Source: Patulibacter medicamentivorans (lineage in GTDB: Bacteria; Actinomycetota; Thermoleophilia; Solirubrobacterales; Solirubrobacteraceae). From it: 33,846 nt of DNA. A program made the translations under genes and the position numbers. The stretch's first letter is position 1, and each line of letters starts with the position of its first letter. The stretch spans positions 1 through 33,846 of the forward strand of contig NZ_AGUD01000106.1 of assembly GCF_000240225.1 (NCBI RefSeq), read 5' to 3'. Below, one piece after another: positions 13,138 to 24,565 of this stretch. The notes beneath the pieces are model-generated. The model ran no database searches. It was not told where the DNA came from and saw nothing but the letters and a program-made list of their open reading frames with translations.

Positions 13138-14916
13138 GTGCTCGACGAGCTGCTGCTGCTCGCCGGCGCCCTGCTCGTCGCGGGGCTGTCCGCCTCACTC
13201 TTCGCCGGACGCCTACGAGTACCCGCGCTCGTCGTCTTCCTGCTGCTGGGGATGCTCGCCGGGCCCGACGGCGCCGGCGTCGTCCACGAGCGCGACGCCG
13301 AGCTGATCCGCGACATCGGGCTCGTCTCGCTGGTCCTGATCCTCTTCGAGGGCGGCCTGGCGGCAGGCTTCAAGGAGATCCGGCCGGTGCTGGGGCCGGT
13401 GATCTCGATGGCGACCGCCGGCGTCCTGATCACGACCGCCGTGGTCGGCACCGTCACCTACCTCGCGCTCGACGTCTCGTTCGAGGAGGGGCTGCTGCTG
13501 GGCGCGATCGTCGCCTCGACCGACGGCGCGGCGATCTTCGCGCTGCTGCGCGGCTCGACCCTGCGCCGCCGGCTGGCCCGCACGCTCGAGGGCGAGGCGG
13601 GCATGAACGACCCGGTCACCGCGCTGCTCGTGATCGGGCTGGTCAACCTGCAGACCAAGGACGGCTACGGCGTCCTCGACATCGTCGGCACGATGGTCGG
13701 CGAGCTGGCGATCGACGCGGTCGTCGGGACGGTGATCGGCCTGCTCGCCGTCCAGGCGTTCCAGCGCGCGAAGCTCGCCAGCGAGGGGCTCTACCCGGTC
13801 GCGTCGCTGGCGACGGCGATCCTCGCCTACGCGGTCGCCACCAACCTGCACGGCTCGGGGCTGCTGTCGGCCTACATCGCCGGCCTGATCCTGGGCTCGT
13901 TCCCGATCCACGGCAAGCGCGCGATCACCGCCTTCCACGACGGGATCGCCTGGGTCGCGCAGCTGGGGATGTTCCTCGCGCTCGGCCTGCTCGTCTCGCC
14001 TCACGCGCTCGGCGAGGTCTGGGCCGAGGCGCTGGTGATCACGGCGGCGCTGCTGCTGCTCGGCCGGCCGCTGGCGGTGCTGGTGCTGCTCGGGCCGCAG
14101 GGCTTCGCCCGCAACGAGCGGCTGGCGCTCTCGTGGGCGGGGCTGCGCGGCGCGGTGCCGATCGTCTTCGCGACCTTCCCGGTGATCGCCGGCGTGCCGC
14201 GGGCGGGGGAGTTCCTCTCGATCGTCTTCTTCGTGGTGCTGCTGACGACCGTCCTGCAGGGCGTGACCTTCGAGGCGCTCGCGGCGCGGCTGAAGGTCAC
14301 GACCACGCGGCCGGCGATCGACCACCCGCTGGTCGAGGTCTCGACGATCCGCCAGCTGGGGGCGGAGGTGGTCGAGGTCCGCGTCGGCGAGGGGGACGCG
14401 ATGGTCGGCGCCCGGGTCAAGGAGCTGGACCTGCCGCGCGACGCGCTCGTCAGCGTGCTCGTCCGCGGCGACGAGGCGCTGCTGCCCCGCGGGTCGACGC
14501 GGCTGGAGACCGGCGACCGGCTGCACGTGCTGGCCCGCCGCGAGGTCGCCGGCCAGCTGCCCGACCTGGTCGAGCGCTGGCGGGCCGGCCCGGTCGGTCC
14601 CGCCATCCGCCCCGCCCGGCGCTACATCGCGATCGCGCCGATCTTCCGGACCGGCCCTTGGGACGCGCGCGACGGCGACCAGGGCGAGCCGGCGACCGTC
14701 GGCGGGATCGAGATCGTCGAGCGGCTGCGACTGCGGCGCGACCGGCCCGGGGCGCTGGTCGTGCTCGCCGACGGCCGCTACGCCGTCTCCGGCACCGTCG
14801 TCCTGGTCGGCTCCCGCCAGGCGGTCCAGCAGCAGGCCCGTCGCCGGCTCGACCGCGCCGGCGACGACGCCGAGGCGGGCTGGTGGCAGGAGGTCATCGG
14901 CGCCTGCGCGGCGTGA
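13138..14916 (+). CDS. nhaP2: CPA1 K+(Na+)/H+ antiporter with cytoplasmic RCK-C domain
   Basis: This protein of about 592 residues belongs to the CPA1 NhaP2/CvrA group that expels K+ or Na+ in exchange for H+. The first ~390 residues make about 12 membrane helices with family motifs LILFEGGL, IVASTDGAAIFALLRG, LEGEAGMNDPVTALLVIGLV (the ND pair is the likely cation site) and LSWAGLRGAVPIV. The next ~85 residues (VVEVRVGEGDAMVGARVKELDLPRDALVSVLVRGDEALLPRGSTRLETGDRLHVLA) form an RCK-C/TrkA-C ligand-sensing domain. The last ~100 residues are unassigned. The GTG at 13138 is preferred over the ATG at 13129, because the only -10 box (TAGGAT 13125-13130) overlaps that ATG; the difference is three residues. 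It is divergent from a TetR gene and converges with a second antiporter. Confidence 0.9.
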   Translation: MLDELLLLAGALLVAGLSASLFAGRLRVPALVVFLLLGMLAGPDGAGVVHERDAELIRDIGLVSLVLILFEGGLAAGFKEIRPVLGPVISMATAGVLITTAVVGTVTYLALDVSFEEGLLLGAIVASTDGAAIFALLRGSTLRRRLARTLEGEAGMNDPVTALLVIGLVNLQTKDGYGVLDIVGTMVGELAIDAVVGTVIGLLAVQAFQRAKLASEGLYPVASLATAILAYAVATNLHGSGLLSAYIAGLILGSFPIHGKRAITAFHDGIAWVAQLGMFLALGLLVSPHALGEVWAEALVITAALLLLGRPLAVLVLLGPQGFARNERLALSWAGLRGAVPIVFATFPVIAGVPRAGEFLSIVFFVVLLTTVLQGVTFEALAARLKVTTTRPAIDHPLVEVSTIRQLGAEVVEVRVGEGDAMVGARVKELDLPRDALVSVLVRGDEALLPRGSTRLETGDRLHVLARREVAGQLPDLVERWRAGPVGPAIRPARRYIAIAPIFRTGPWDARDGDQGEPATVGGIEIVERLRLRRDRPGALVVLADGRYAVSGTVVLVGSRQAVQQQARRRLDRAGDDAEAGWWQEVIGACAA

Positions 14917-15061
14917 GCACGGGGCATTGGGGCCGCTGCCGCCTCGTGGGGGTGCTCGGGCGGGAGCGGAGCGGCTCGGCGGGGCGTTGGGGGCCGGCGG
15001 CGGCTGCGGGCGGTTCGGCCTTGGAGGGGTCGAGCGCGCCTCAGCCGTGAATGACCCGCTT

Positions 15062-15161
15062 GATCGTCGTCTCGGTCAGGGCAGTGGGGCGAGAAGGCGA
15101 CATGACGTGCCAGGGACGCACGATCGTCGTCTCGGGTTCGGCGGGTCGATGAGACGACGAT
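15062..15161. repeat. Three copies of a GATCGTCGTCTC motif between convergent antiporter genes
   Basis: GATCGTCGTCTCGG occurs at 15062-15075 and 15122-15135. An inverted copy GAGACGACGAT occurs at 15151-15161. The second and third can fold into an 11-bp hairpin with a 17-nt loop. The 289-bp spacer 14917-15205 holds no gene that I can support. The hairpin may be a shared terminator for the two converging genes. Confidence 0.5.
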
Positions 15162-15205
15162 TCGCGGCCACCACCGGCCCAGGCGCCGCGCCAGCGACCC
15201 GCCGC

Positions 15206-16495
15206 TCAGCCGGCGGCCGCCGCCGGCAGGCCGTCCGGCTCGCGACCCGCTGGGGCGCCTCCGGAGCGCTCGTCGCCTCCGCCCTCGTCGTCGCCGGGGT
15301 CCCCGTCCGGCTCCGGCGTCAGGCGCCGCAGCAGCGGCGGGACCAGCAGCGTGGTCAGGATCGACATCCCGACCACGACGGTGAACTGGTCGCCGTCGAT
15401 GACGCCGGCCGAGGCCCCGAGGCTGGCGACGATGATCCCGACCTCGCCGCGGGGGATCATCCCGACGCCGACGAACGCCGCCTCGCGCGGGCGCGGGCGC
15501 ATCGTCAGGCGCGCGCCGAGCCAGGCGCCGGCGAACTTGGTCACGATCGCCAGCACGGTCACGGCCGCCAGCAGCGCCAGCACGTCGCCGTCGGCGAACG
15601 CCCCCGGATCGACCTGCAGGCCGATCGCGGCGAAGAAGAACGGCGGGAAGAACGCGTAGAGCGGGGCGATCTCCTCCTCGACGTCGTTGTGGTCCTTGGT
15701 CTCGGCGACCGCCATCCCGGCCAGGAACGCGCCGATGATCGCCGCCAGCCCGATCTCGGCCGCGATCGCGGCCAGGCCCAGGCAGAGCAGCACCGCCGGC
15801 ATCAGCGGCGACTCGGCGAACCGCGGCCGCTCGAGCAGGTCGGGGACCCGCGCCAGCAGCTGCGTGCCGCCGAGCGCGACGAAGCCGAGGAAGGCCGTCG
15901 TCACCACCAGCACGACCGCGATCCCGCCGACGTCGACGCTGCCCTGCTCGGCGATCCCGGTCGCGACGGCCAGCAGCACCATCGCCAGGATGTCGTCGAC
16001 GATCGCGGCCCCGAGGATCACGCGCGAGACCCGCCGGCTCAGCAGGCCCAGGTCGACGAGCACCGCCGACGTGATCCCGACCGACGTCGCGACCAGCGCC
16101 GCGCCGAGGAACATCGACGTCGCGGTGCCCTCGCCGAGCGCGGCTCCCAGCACGCTGCCGGCGGCGAACGGCAGCACGACCCCGAGCACGCCGACCGTGA
16201 TCGCGCTGGTGCCGACCGCGCGCAGATCCGACAGCCGCGTCTCGAGCCCGACCCAGAAGAGCAGGAAGATCACGCCGAGCTCGGCGAAGACCTCGATCGT
16301 CCCCTGCGGGTGGACGAGCCCGAGGACCGATGGCCCGACGATCACGCCGGCCAGGATCTCGCCGATCAGGCTCGGCTGGCCGAGCCGCTTGAACAGCTCG
16401 TCGCCGATCTTCGCCGCCAGCAGCAGCACGAAGAGGTCGAGCAGGACCGCGGTCGTCGGCGAGGCGGCGGCGAGGGGGAGGGCAGGCAGCGACAC
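15206..16495 (-). CDS. CPA2-family cation/H+ antiporter (KefB/NapA-like)
   Basis: The 429-residue product (from the GTG at 16495) is a CPA2 monovalent cation:proton antiporter with about 13 membrane helices. Family landmarks include LGQPSLIGEILAGVIVGPSVLG near residue 40, ELGVIFLLFWVGLE, ATSVGITSAVLVDLG, GAAIVDDILAMVLLA (the DD is the expected ion/proton-binding pair) and GMIPRGEVGIIVASLG. The C-terminal ~45 residues are acidic and Gly/Asp-rich with no RCK domain, so gating differs from the CPA1 protein next door. The frame stays open upstream to 16720, but that part is an arginine-rich low-complexity string; GTG 16495 gives a normal N-terminus. A TAAGGT at 16599-16594 could be its -10, leaving a leader of about 90 nt. 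Ion specificity (K+ or Na+) is not predictable. Confidence 0.87.
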   Translation of the reverse strand: MSLPALPLAAASPTTAVLLDLFVLLLAAKIGDELFKRLGQPSLIGEILAGVIVGPSVLGLVHPQGTIEVFAELGVIFLLFWVGLETRLSDLRAVGTSAITVGVLGVVLPFAAGSVLGAALGEGTATSMFLGAALVATSVGITSAVLVDLGLLSRRVSRVILGAAIVDDILAMVLLAVATGIAEQGSVDVGGIAVVLVVTTAFLGFVALGGTQLLARVPDLLERPRFAESPLMPAVLLCLGLAAIAAEIGLAAIIGAFLAGMAVAETKDHNDVEEEIAPLYAFFPPFFFAAIGLQVDPGAFADGDVLALLAAVTVLAIVTKFAGAWLGARLTMRPRPREAAFVGVGMIPRGEVGIIVASLGASAGVIDGDQFTVVVGMSILTTLLVPPLLRRLTPEPDGDPGDDEGGGDERSGGAPAGREPDGLPAAAAG

Positions 16496-16909
16496 GGGAA
16501 CGGGGACCGATCCGCCCGGGGCGAGCTGCGACCGGGGGCGGCGGGAATGCGAACGCCGACGTCGTCGAAAGCGGCGCCGGCGGAGGACGAACGACCTTAC
16601 GCGGCCGCCGTCGCGAGCGCGATCGAACATTCCGCCAACTCGGTTGGCGGATGCACGGGCGGCCAGCGGCAACGCGCCACGTTGGTGCCGTCGGGTACGA
16701 GCGCTTGCGACGGGTCGCACATGCGCTGGTGCCGGGGCGCACGATCCTCGGTCATCACTGGGGATCGGGACCCCTACCGCATGGCGTGCGCGCGCTCGGT
16801 CCGTTATCGTGGCGGCCGCCGCCGTGGACCCTGGTCACACAGGGTTCGCCGCATCGCCGCACCACGACGATGTCGACCTCTCCGTTCGCATTCGGTCCTC
16901 CGACCAACG
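16496..16909. other. 414-bp divergent regulatory spacer upstream of the atp operon
   Basis: This is the longest gene-free stretch of the window, between the start of the CPA2 antiporter (minus) and the start of the atp operon (plus). I find no convincing ORF. It contains TAAGGT (minus, 16599-16594) as a candidate antiporter -10, a perfect hairpin at 16631-16651, and TATCGT (plus, 16805-16810) as a weak candidate -10 for the atp operon. The last would leave a leader of roughly 90 nt. No known riboswitch is recognised. Confidence 0.5.
16631..16651. repeat. Perfect 9-bp hairpin in the atp/antiporter spacer
   Basis: TCCGCCAAC at 16631-16639 and GTTGGCGGA at 16643-16651 are perfect complements around TCG. 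It lies about 260 bp before the first atp gene and 136 bp before the antiporter start. It may be an operator or an RNA hairpin. Confidence 0.45.
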
Positions 16910-17104
16910 ATGAGCCCTTCCGGCCCACAGCCGAGCCCCGCGACAGCGGGGATGCTCGTCCTGTCCGGCCTGGTGCTCGGCGTGCTGCTGGGCGTGCTGG
17001 TCGGATCGCTGCTGGATGCGATGGGGCCCGCGCTCGTGGTCGGCGTGCTCGTCGGGCTGGTCGCCGGGGTGGCTGCGGTCGTCGTGCGCTTCCGGGATCT
17101 CTGA
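16910..17104 (+). CDS. AtpZ/AtpI-type small membrane protein, first gene of the atp operon
   Basis: The 64-residue product has a short polar start (MSPSGPQPSPAT) and two glycine-rich membrane helices (about residues 15-36 and 39-59) joined by a short loop containing an Asp, then the basic end VRFRDL. This is the layout of AtpZ (putative F0F1-ATPase subunit, DUF/AtpZ-AtpI family), often encoded just ahead of atpI/atpB. Such proteins are linked to cation handling or to assembly of the membrane sector. No ribosome binding site stands out before the ATG at 16910. The next gene begins 13 nt after the stop. Sequence conservation in such short helices is low, so the call rests on length, topology and position. 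Confidence 0.7.
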   Translation: MSPSGPQPSPATAGMLVLSGLVLGVLLGVLVGSLLDAMGPALVVGVLVGLVAGVAAVVVRFRDL

Positions 17105-17117
17105 GCTGAAGCCTGCG

Positions 17118-17516
17118 ATGCCCGTTCTGCGCTTCCTCGACGCCGTACTCGTGCTGTTGACCCTGCCGGTCGCGCTGCTGCTCGGCGCGCCCGCCGGCGG
17201 CTGCCTGATCGGCGCCGGCGTCTGGGTCGCCCAGCGCGGGATCGCCGAGGCGGTCGTCCGCAAGGCCCAGGCCTCCGACGACGTCCGGACTGCGGTCAAG
17301 CTCAACGTCGGGGCGCTGCTCGTCCGCGCCTGGCTCGTGACCCTGGGGGTCATCGCCGCCGGCGTCGGGATCGGCGACGATCACGGTGCAGCAGCCGCTC
17401 TCACCGTCTTGGCCGCCTTCACCGTCTACCTCGTCCTCTCGCTCCTCAGCCGCGCCGGCTCCGACCCGGCCGCCGGCGCGAAGCACACGCACCCCGGAGG
17501 GTCCGCGCACTCATGA
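17118..17516 (+). CDS. atpI: ATP synthase protein I-like membrane protein
   Basis: The 132-residue product has four predicted membrane helices (near residues 4-23, 27-42, 60-82 and 88-106) and a His/Gly-rich polar tail. It overlaps atpB by the ATGA arrangement (stop 17514-17516, atpB ATG at 17513), so translation is coupled. Position, size and topology match AtpI (for example mycobacterial Rv1303), a non-essential factor that helps assemble or stabilise the c-ring. The sequence itself is poorly conserved, as is usual for AtpI. With the preceding AtpZ-like gene it makes a pair of small assembly proteins before the structural subunits. Confidence 0.75.
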   Translation: MPVLRFLDAVLVLLTLPVALLLGAPAGGCLIGAGVWVAQRGIAEAVVRKAQASDDVRTAVKLNVGALLVRAWLVTLGVIAAGVGIGDDHGAAAALTVLAAFTVYLVLSLLSRAGSDPAAGAKHTHPGGSAHS

Positions 17517-18403
17517 GCACCCGCGCCAAGGTCTTCACCGGTCTTGCGATCTATGTCGTCCTGATCGTCGCGGTCGCGGTGATCTTCGGCTGGACCCGCG
17601 ACGACAACAAGGCGTTCCAGCCCCAGAACGAGTTCAAGCTCGACGACTGGATCAGCCTCGGGGTCTTCTCGATCAACAAGGCCGTGATGTATGTCGTCAT
17701 CGCGGGGGCGCTGACCGTCGGCACGATGGTCTGGATCGCCAACCGGATGCAGGCGCGCCCGAACCGCGTGCAGACGCTCGTCGAGCTGCTCTACTCGCTG
17801 ATGCGGGACAACATCACGCGCGGGAACATGGACGACAAGATGGCCGCGAAGTGGTTCCCGTTCATCGGGACGATCTTCCTGTTCATCTGGTTCTCGAACA
17901 TGATCGGCTACATCCCGCTGCCGACCAACACGCACGAGAAGTTCGACCTCTTCGGGATGCAGATCCCGAGCTTCGCCCTCTACGCGGCGACCGCGAACCT
18001 CTCGATCCCGCTCGTCCTGGCCCTGGTCGTGTGGATCTCCTACAACGTCGAGGGGATCCGCGCCAAGGGCGTCGTCGGCTACCTCAAGAGCCTGATCCCG
18101 CAGGGGGTCCATGGCCCGATGGCCGGCTTCATCTTCGTGCTGGAGTTCTTCTCCAACGTGATGCGACTGATGTCGCTCTCCGTGCGTCTCTTCGCCAACA
18201 TCCTGGCGGGCCACCTGATCATCCTCTTCATGGGTGGTGCGCTGGTGGTCCTGCTGGGGATCGAGGCGCTCGGTGTCATCACCCTGCCGATGGGCGTCGT
18301 GCTCTTCCTCTTCGAGGTCGGGCTGGTCGCCACCCTGCAGGCATTCATCTTCGCCACCCTTACCGCCATCTACCTCGGCACCGCAGTCGCCGAGGAGCAC
18401 TGA
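17513..18403 (+). CDS. atpB: F1Fo ATP synthase subunit a
   Basis: This 296-residue membrane protein forms the proton half-channels of Fo. The essential arginine is Arg225 in the conserved helix LMSLSVRLFANILAGHLII. Other family segments are FPFIGTIFLFIWFSNMIGYIPLPT (about 115-138) and the C-terminal FIFATLTAIYLGTAVAEEH. About six membrane helices are visible, with a first helix near residues 8-26. The ATG overlaps the atpI stop. atpE follows 22 nt later. No key residue is missing. Confidence 0.97.
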   Translation: MSTRAKVFTGLAIYVVLIVAVAVIFGWTRDDNKAFQPQNEFKLDDWISLGVFSINKAVMYVVIAGALTVGTMVWIANRMQARPNRVQTLVELLYSLMRDNITRGNMDDKMAAKWFPFIGTIFLFIWFSNMIGYIPLPTNTHEKFDLFGMQIPSFALYAATANLSIPLVLALVVWISYNVEGIRAKGVVGYLKSLIPQGVHGPMAGFIFVLEFFSNVMRLMSLSVRLFANILAGHLIILFMGGALVVLLGIEALGVITLPMGVVLFLFEVGLVATLQAFIFATLTAIYLGTAVAEEH

Positions 18404-18425
18404 GAGACCCAGAAGGAGTCAACTC

Positions 18426-18701
18426 GTGGACCTCTCCATCATCACGCAGCTCGCTCAGGCCGATGTGGCCGGCGCAGGTTCTGACGCCGGCAAGGCGATC
18501 GCCCTCGGCCTCGGTGGCGGTCTTGGTGCCGCCGGCGCTGGCGTCGGCATCGGCTACATCTTCGGCAAGATGATCGAGTCCGTCGCCCGCCAGCCGGAGC
18601 TCCGCAACGAGCTCACCGGCATCCAGTGGCTCGGATTCGCGCTGACCGAGGCGTGCGTGTTCTACGGCCTCGTGGCCGGCCTGCTCGCGTTCTTCCTGTA
18701 G
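18426..18701 (+). CDS. atpE: F1Fo ATP synthase subunit c
   Basis: The 91-residue proteolipid forms the rotating c-ring. After an N-terminal extension of about 20 residues come helix 1 with the glycine-rich packing motif (GLGGGLGAAGAGVGIGYIFG), the polar loop ARQPE (residues 54-58) and helix 2 with the proton-binding Glu75 in FALTEACVFYGLVAGLLAFF. The residue after Glu75 is Ala, not Ser/Thr, and no extra sodium ligands are seen, so proton coupling is expected. The GTG start at 18426 is supported by a strong AGAAGGAG (18411-18418) 7 nt upstream, the best ribosome binding site in the operon, in keeping with the high copy number of c. Confidence 0.96.
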   Translation: MDLSIITQLAQADVAGAGSDAGKAIALGLGGGLGAAGAGVGIGYIFGKMIESVARQPELRNELTGIQWLGFALTEACVFYGLVAGLLAFFL

Positions 18702-18744
18702 GGAATGACCGCGTCCGTGACCACCCCGACCGTCTGAGGAGCCG

Positions 18745-19329
18745 ATGAGCGTCATCGCCACCATCCCGACGATCCTTGCGTCCGCCGACAGCGGCAGCGA
18801 GGACTCGGGGGGAAGCTTCCTCGTCCAGCCGGGCATCGGCCTGATGGTGTGGACCCTCCTGGTCTTCGCTATCGCGATGTTCCTGCTGGGCAAGTTCGCC
18901 TTCCCGAAGATCGCCGAGGCGCTCGACGAGCGCCAGCGCAAGATCACCGAGTCGATCGACGCCGCCGAGCGTGGTCGCAAGGAGGCCGAGGAGCTGGCCG
19001 CGGAGTACCGCGAGCAGCTGCAGAAGGCCCGTGCCGAGAGCGAGGAGATCATCTCCCGCGCGCGGCGCTCCGCCGACCTGCACGAGTCCGAGTCCAAGGA
19101 CGCGGCCAAGAAGCAGCGCGAGGAGATCCTCGACCAGGCCAAGCGCGACAGCGAGGCGGAGGCCCGTCGGGTCGTCGGCGAGCTGCGCAGCGACGTCGCT
19201 TCGCTGATCGTCGACGCGACCGCCAAGGTCACGCGCAAGACCCTGACCGCCGACGAGCAGAACCGCCTGCTCGACGACGCGCTGGGCGAGATCGACTTCT
19301 CGAAGCTCTCCACCGAGGGCGGCAGGTAG
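18745..19329 (+). CDS. atpF: F1Fo ATP synthase subunit b
   Basis: The 194-residue product has one membrane helix (about residues 29-52, VWTLLVFAIAMFLLGKFAF) followed by a long charged coiled coil rich in Glu, Arg, Lys and Ala, the peripheral stalk that links subunit a to delta/alpha. An N-terminal segment of about 25 residues precedes the helix. Length is ordinary for an unfused b. GAGGAG (18736-18741) lies only 3 nt before the ATG. atpH starts 4 nt after its stop. The delta subunit is a separate gene, unlike in mycobacteria, where b and delta are fused. Confidence 0.95.
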   Translation: MSVIATIPTILASADSGSEDSGGSFLVQPGIGLMVWTLLVFAIAMFLLGKFAFPKIAEALDERQRKITESIDAAERGRKEAEELAAEYREQLQKARAESEEIISRARRSADLHESESKDAAKKQREEILDQAKRDSEAEARRVVGELRSDVASLIVDATAKVTRKTLTADEQNRLLDDALGEIDFSKLSTEGGR

Positions 19330-19333
19330 TCCG

Positions 19334-19864
19334 ATGGAGGAGATCGCCCGCGTCTACGCCCGCTCGCTGTTCGAGGTCGCCCGTGAGAAGGGCAACCTCG
19401 ACGCGGTCGCCGAGCAGCTCGGCCAGATCGACGACGCGTTCACCGAGTCGCGCGACCTGCGTGTGTTCTTCTTCTCGCCGTACTTCGGTACGAAGGAGAA
19501 GCGCGAGGCGCTGGGCAAGGTGATCACGGACGCCGAGCCGATCGTCGTCAACCTGCTCGACGTCCTCGTCGAGAACCACCGGCTGCCCGCGCTCTCGCGG
19601 CTGCGGCGCTCGTTCGACGCGCTCTGGCGCGAGGAGCGCAAGCTGCTGCCGGTGCAGATCACCAGCGCCGTGTCGCTCGACGCGGCCGCCGCCCAGCGGA
19701 TCGGCGACGAGATCGGTCGCCGTACCGGGCGCACGATCGAGCTGACCACCGCGGTCGATCCCGACCTCGTGGGCGGCCTGACGTTGCGCGTCGGCAACCA
19801 GATCCTCGACGCCTCCATCCGCAACCGCCTCGAGTCGCTCCGCCGCCAGGTCGCGGCCGGCTGA
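19334..19864 (+). CDS. atpH: F1Fo ATP synthase subunit delta
   Basis: This 176-residue protein is the OSCP-like connector that ties the b stalk to the top of the alpha/beta hexamer. The start EEIARVYARSLFEVAREKGNLDAVAEQL matches the helical N-domain. LDVLVENHRLPALSRL and the C-terminal PDLVGGLTLRVGNQILDASIRNRLESLR are the family signature. It is of normal length and not fused to b. A 51-nt gap separates it from atpA. Confidence 0.95.
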   Translation: MEEIARVYARSLFEVAREKGNLDAVAEQLGQIDDAFTESRDLRVFFFSPYFGTKEKREALGKVITDAEPIVVNLLDVLVENHRLPALSRLRRSFDALWREERKLLPVQITSAVSLDAAAAQRIGDEIGRRTGRTIELTTAVDPDLVGGLTLRVGNQILDASIRNRLESLRRQVAAG

Positions 19865-19915
19865 GCGCCCGCCGCGCCCGAACTTCCGAAGCTCTTTCCA
19901 AGGACCGCAAGCTCC

Positions 19916-21472
<1,557 letters not shown>

Positions 21473-21495
21473 GCCCCGAGCTCGTCTGACTGCTC

Positions 21496-23899
<2,404 letters not shown>

Positions 23900-23904
23900 T
23901 CGCC

Positions 23905-24321
23905 GTGGCCCACACCCCGTTCCGCGTCGATGTCCTGACCCCGACGGGCGAGCTGTTCGGCGGCGAGGTCGAGCAGGTCTCGACCCGTACGGTGGCGGGC
24001 GAGATCGGCATCCTCGCGGGCCACGCGCCCCTGCTCGGCCGGCTCGAGCCGGCCGAGCTCAAGCTCCACGTCAGCGACGGCGACGTCAAGCGCTACGTCC
24101 AGATCGGCGGCTACGTCCAGGTCGCCCAGGAGGGCAACGTCCTGCTGCTGGTCGACGAGGCGTTCCCGGTCGAGGAGTACTCGGTCGAGGACGCCAAGCA
24201 GCGCCAGGAGAAGGCCGCGACGCGGCTCGCCGCCTGCGACGAGGGCACCGAGGCCCACCGCCTGGCCCTCGCCGCCAAGCAGCGCGCCGACGCGCTGGTG
24301 CGGCTGGCCGACCGCCTGTAG
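23905..24321 (+). CDS. atpC: F1Fo ATP synthase subunit epsilon
   Basis: The 138-residue product has the N-terminal beta-sandwich of epsilon (PFRVDVLTPTGELFGGEVEQVSTRTVAGEIGILAGHAPLLGRLEPAELKLH) and a C-terminal helical pair (about residues 90-138), which in many bacteria inhibits ATP hydrolysis. The GTG at 23905 follows the atpD stop by 5 nt. It is the last gene of the operon, followed by a strong terminator. The helical domain is full length, so auto-inhibition is possible. Confidence 0.95.
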   Translation: MAHTPFRVDVLTPTGELFGGEVEQVSTRTVAGEIGILAGHAPLLGRLEPAELKLHVSDGDVKRYVQIGGYVQVAQEGNVLLLVDEAFPVEEYSVEDAKQRQEKAATRLAACDEGTEAHRLALAAKQRADALVRLADRL

Positions 24322-24344
24322 GGCCACGGCCCTCCTGGAACGCG

Positions 24345-24370
24345 AAAGGGCCCCGATCCGGGGCCCTTTT
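24345..24370 (+). terminator. Rho-independent terminator of the atp operon
   Basis: AAAGGGCCCC at 24345-24354 pairs perfectly with GGGGCCCTTT at 24360-24369 around GATCC, and a T-run ends the stem (24367-24370). It starts 23 nt after the atpC stop. This is the only hairpin in the window with a clear T-tract; the AAA/TTT ends also allow function on the minus strand. Confidence 0.92.
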
Positions 24371-24390
24371 CCGTTCCCGCCCTACCGAGG

Positions 24391-24473
24391 GTGGATGCGA
24401 GGTGGACGTAGACCGAGGAGGTCGGTGCGCGGCACGCCGCCCCGAAGTGGATGCGAGGTACACATAGACCAAG
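24391..24473. repeat. Imperfect 27-bp direct repeat after the atp operon
   Basis: Copies at 24391-24417 and 24447-24473 share GTGGATGCGAGGT, then differ at 4 of the remaining 14 positions (23 of 27 identical). The spacing between starts is 56 bp. They lie in a spacer (24322-24565) with no gene. The function is unknown. Confidence 0.55.
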
Positions 24474-24565
24474 CGGGTCGGGTCGGGCGATGCGAGAGCG
24501 TACTCGGTACTGCCGAGCCTCGCCCGGCCCGAGATACGCCGGTATACGTGTGCCTCGCGCCGCTT

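Noticed and set aside
15062..15161. CRISPR array
   Set aside because: There are only three short copies, one inverted, with irregular spacing and no cas genes.
16496..16720. N-terminal extension of the CPA2 antiporter
   Set aside because: The extra residues are an arginine-rich low-complexity string. The GTG at 16495 gives a normal N-terminus, and the region holds promoter-like elements.
16496..16909. c-di-AMP (ydaO) or other riboswitch before the antiporter or atp genes
   Set aside because: No conserved block of any riboswitch class I know is visible on either strand.
18426..18701. Sodium-specific c-ring
   Set aside because: The residue after Glu75 is Ala rather than Ser/Thr and the helix-1 sodium ligands are not apparent; proton coupling is the simpler reading.
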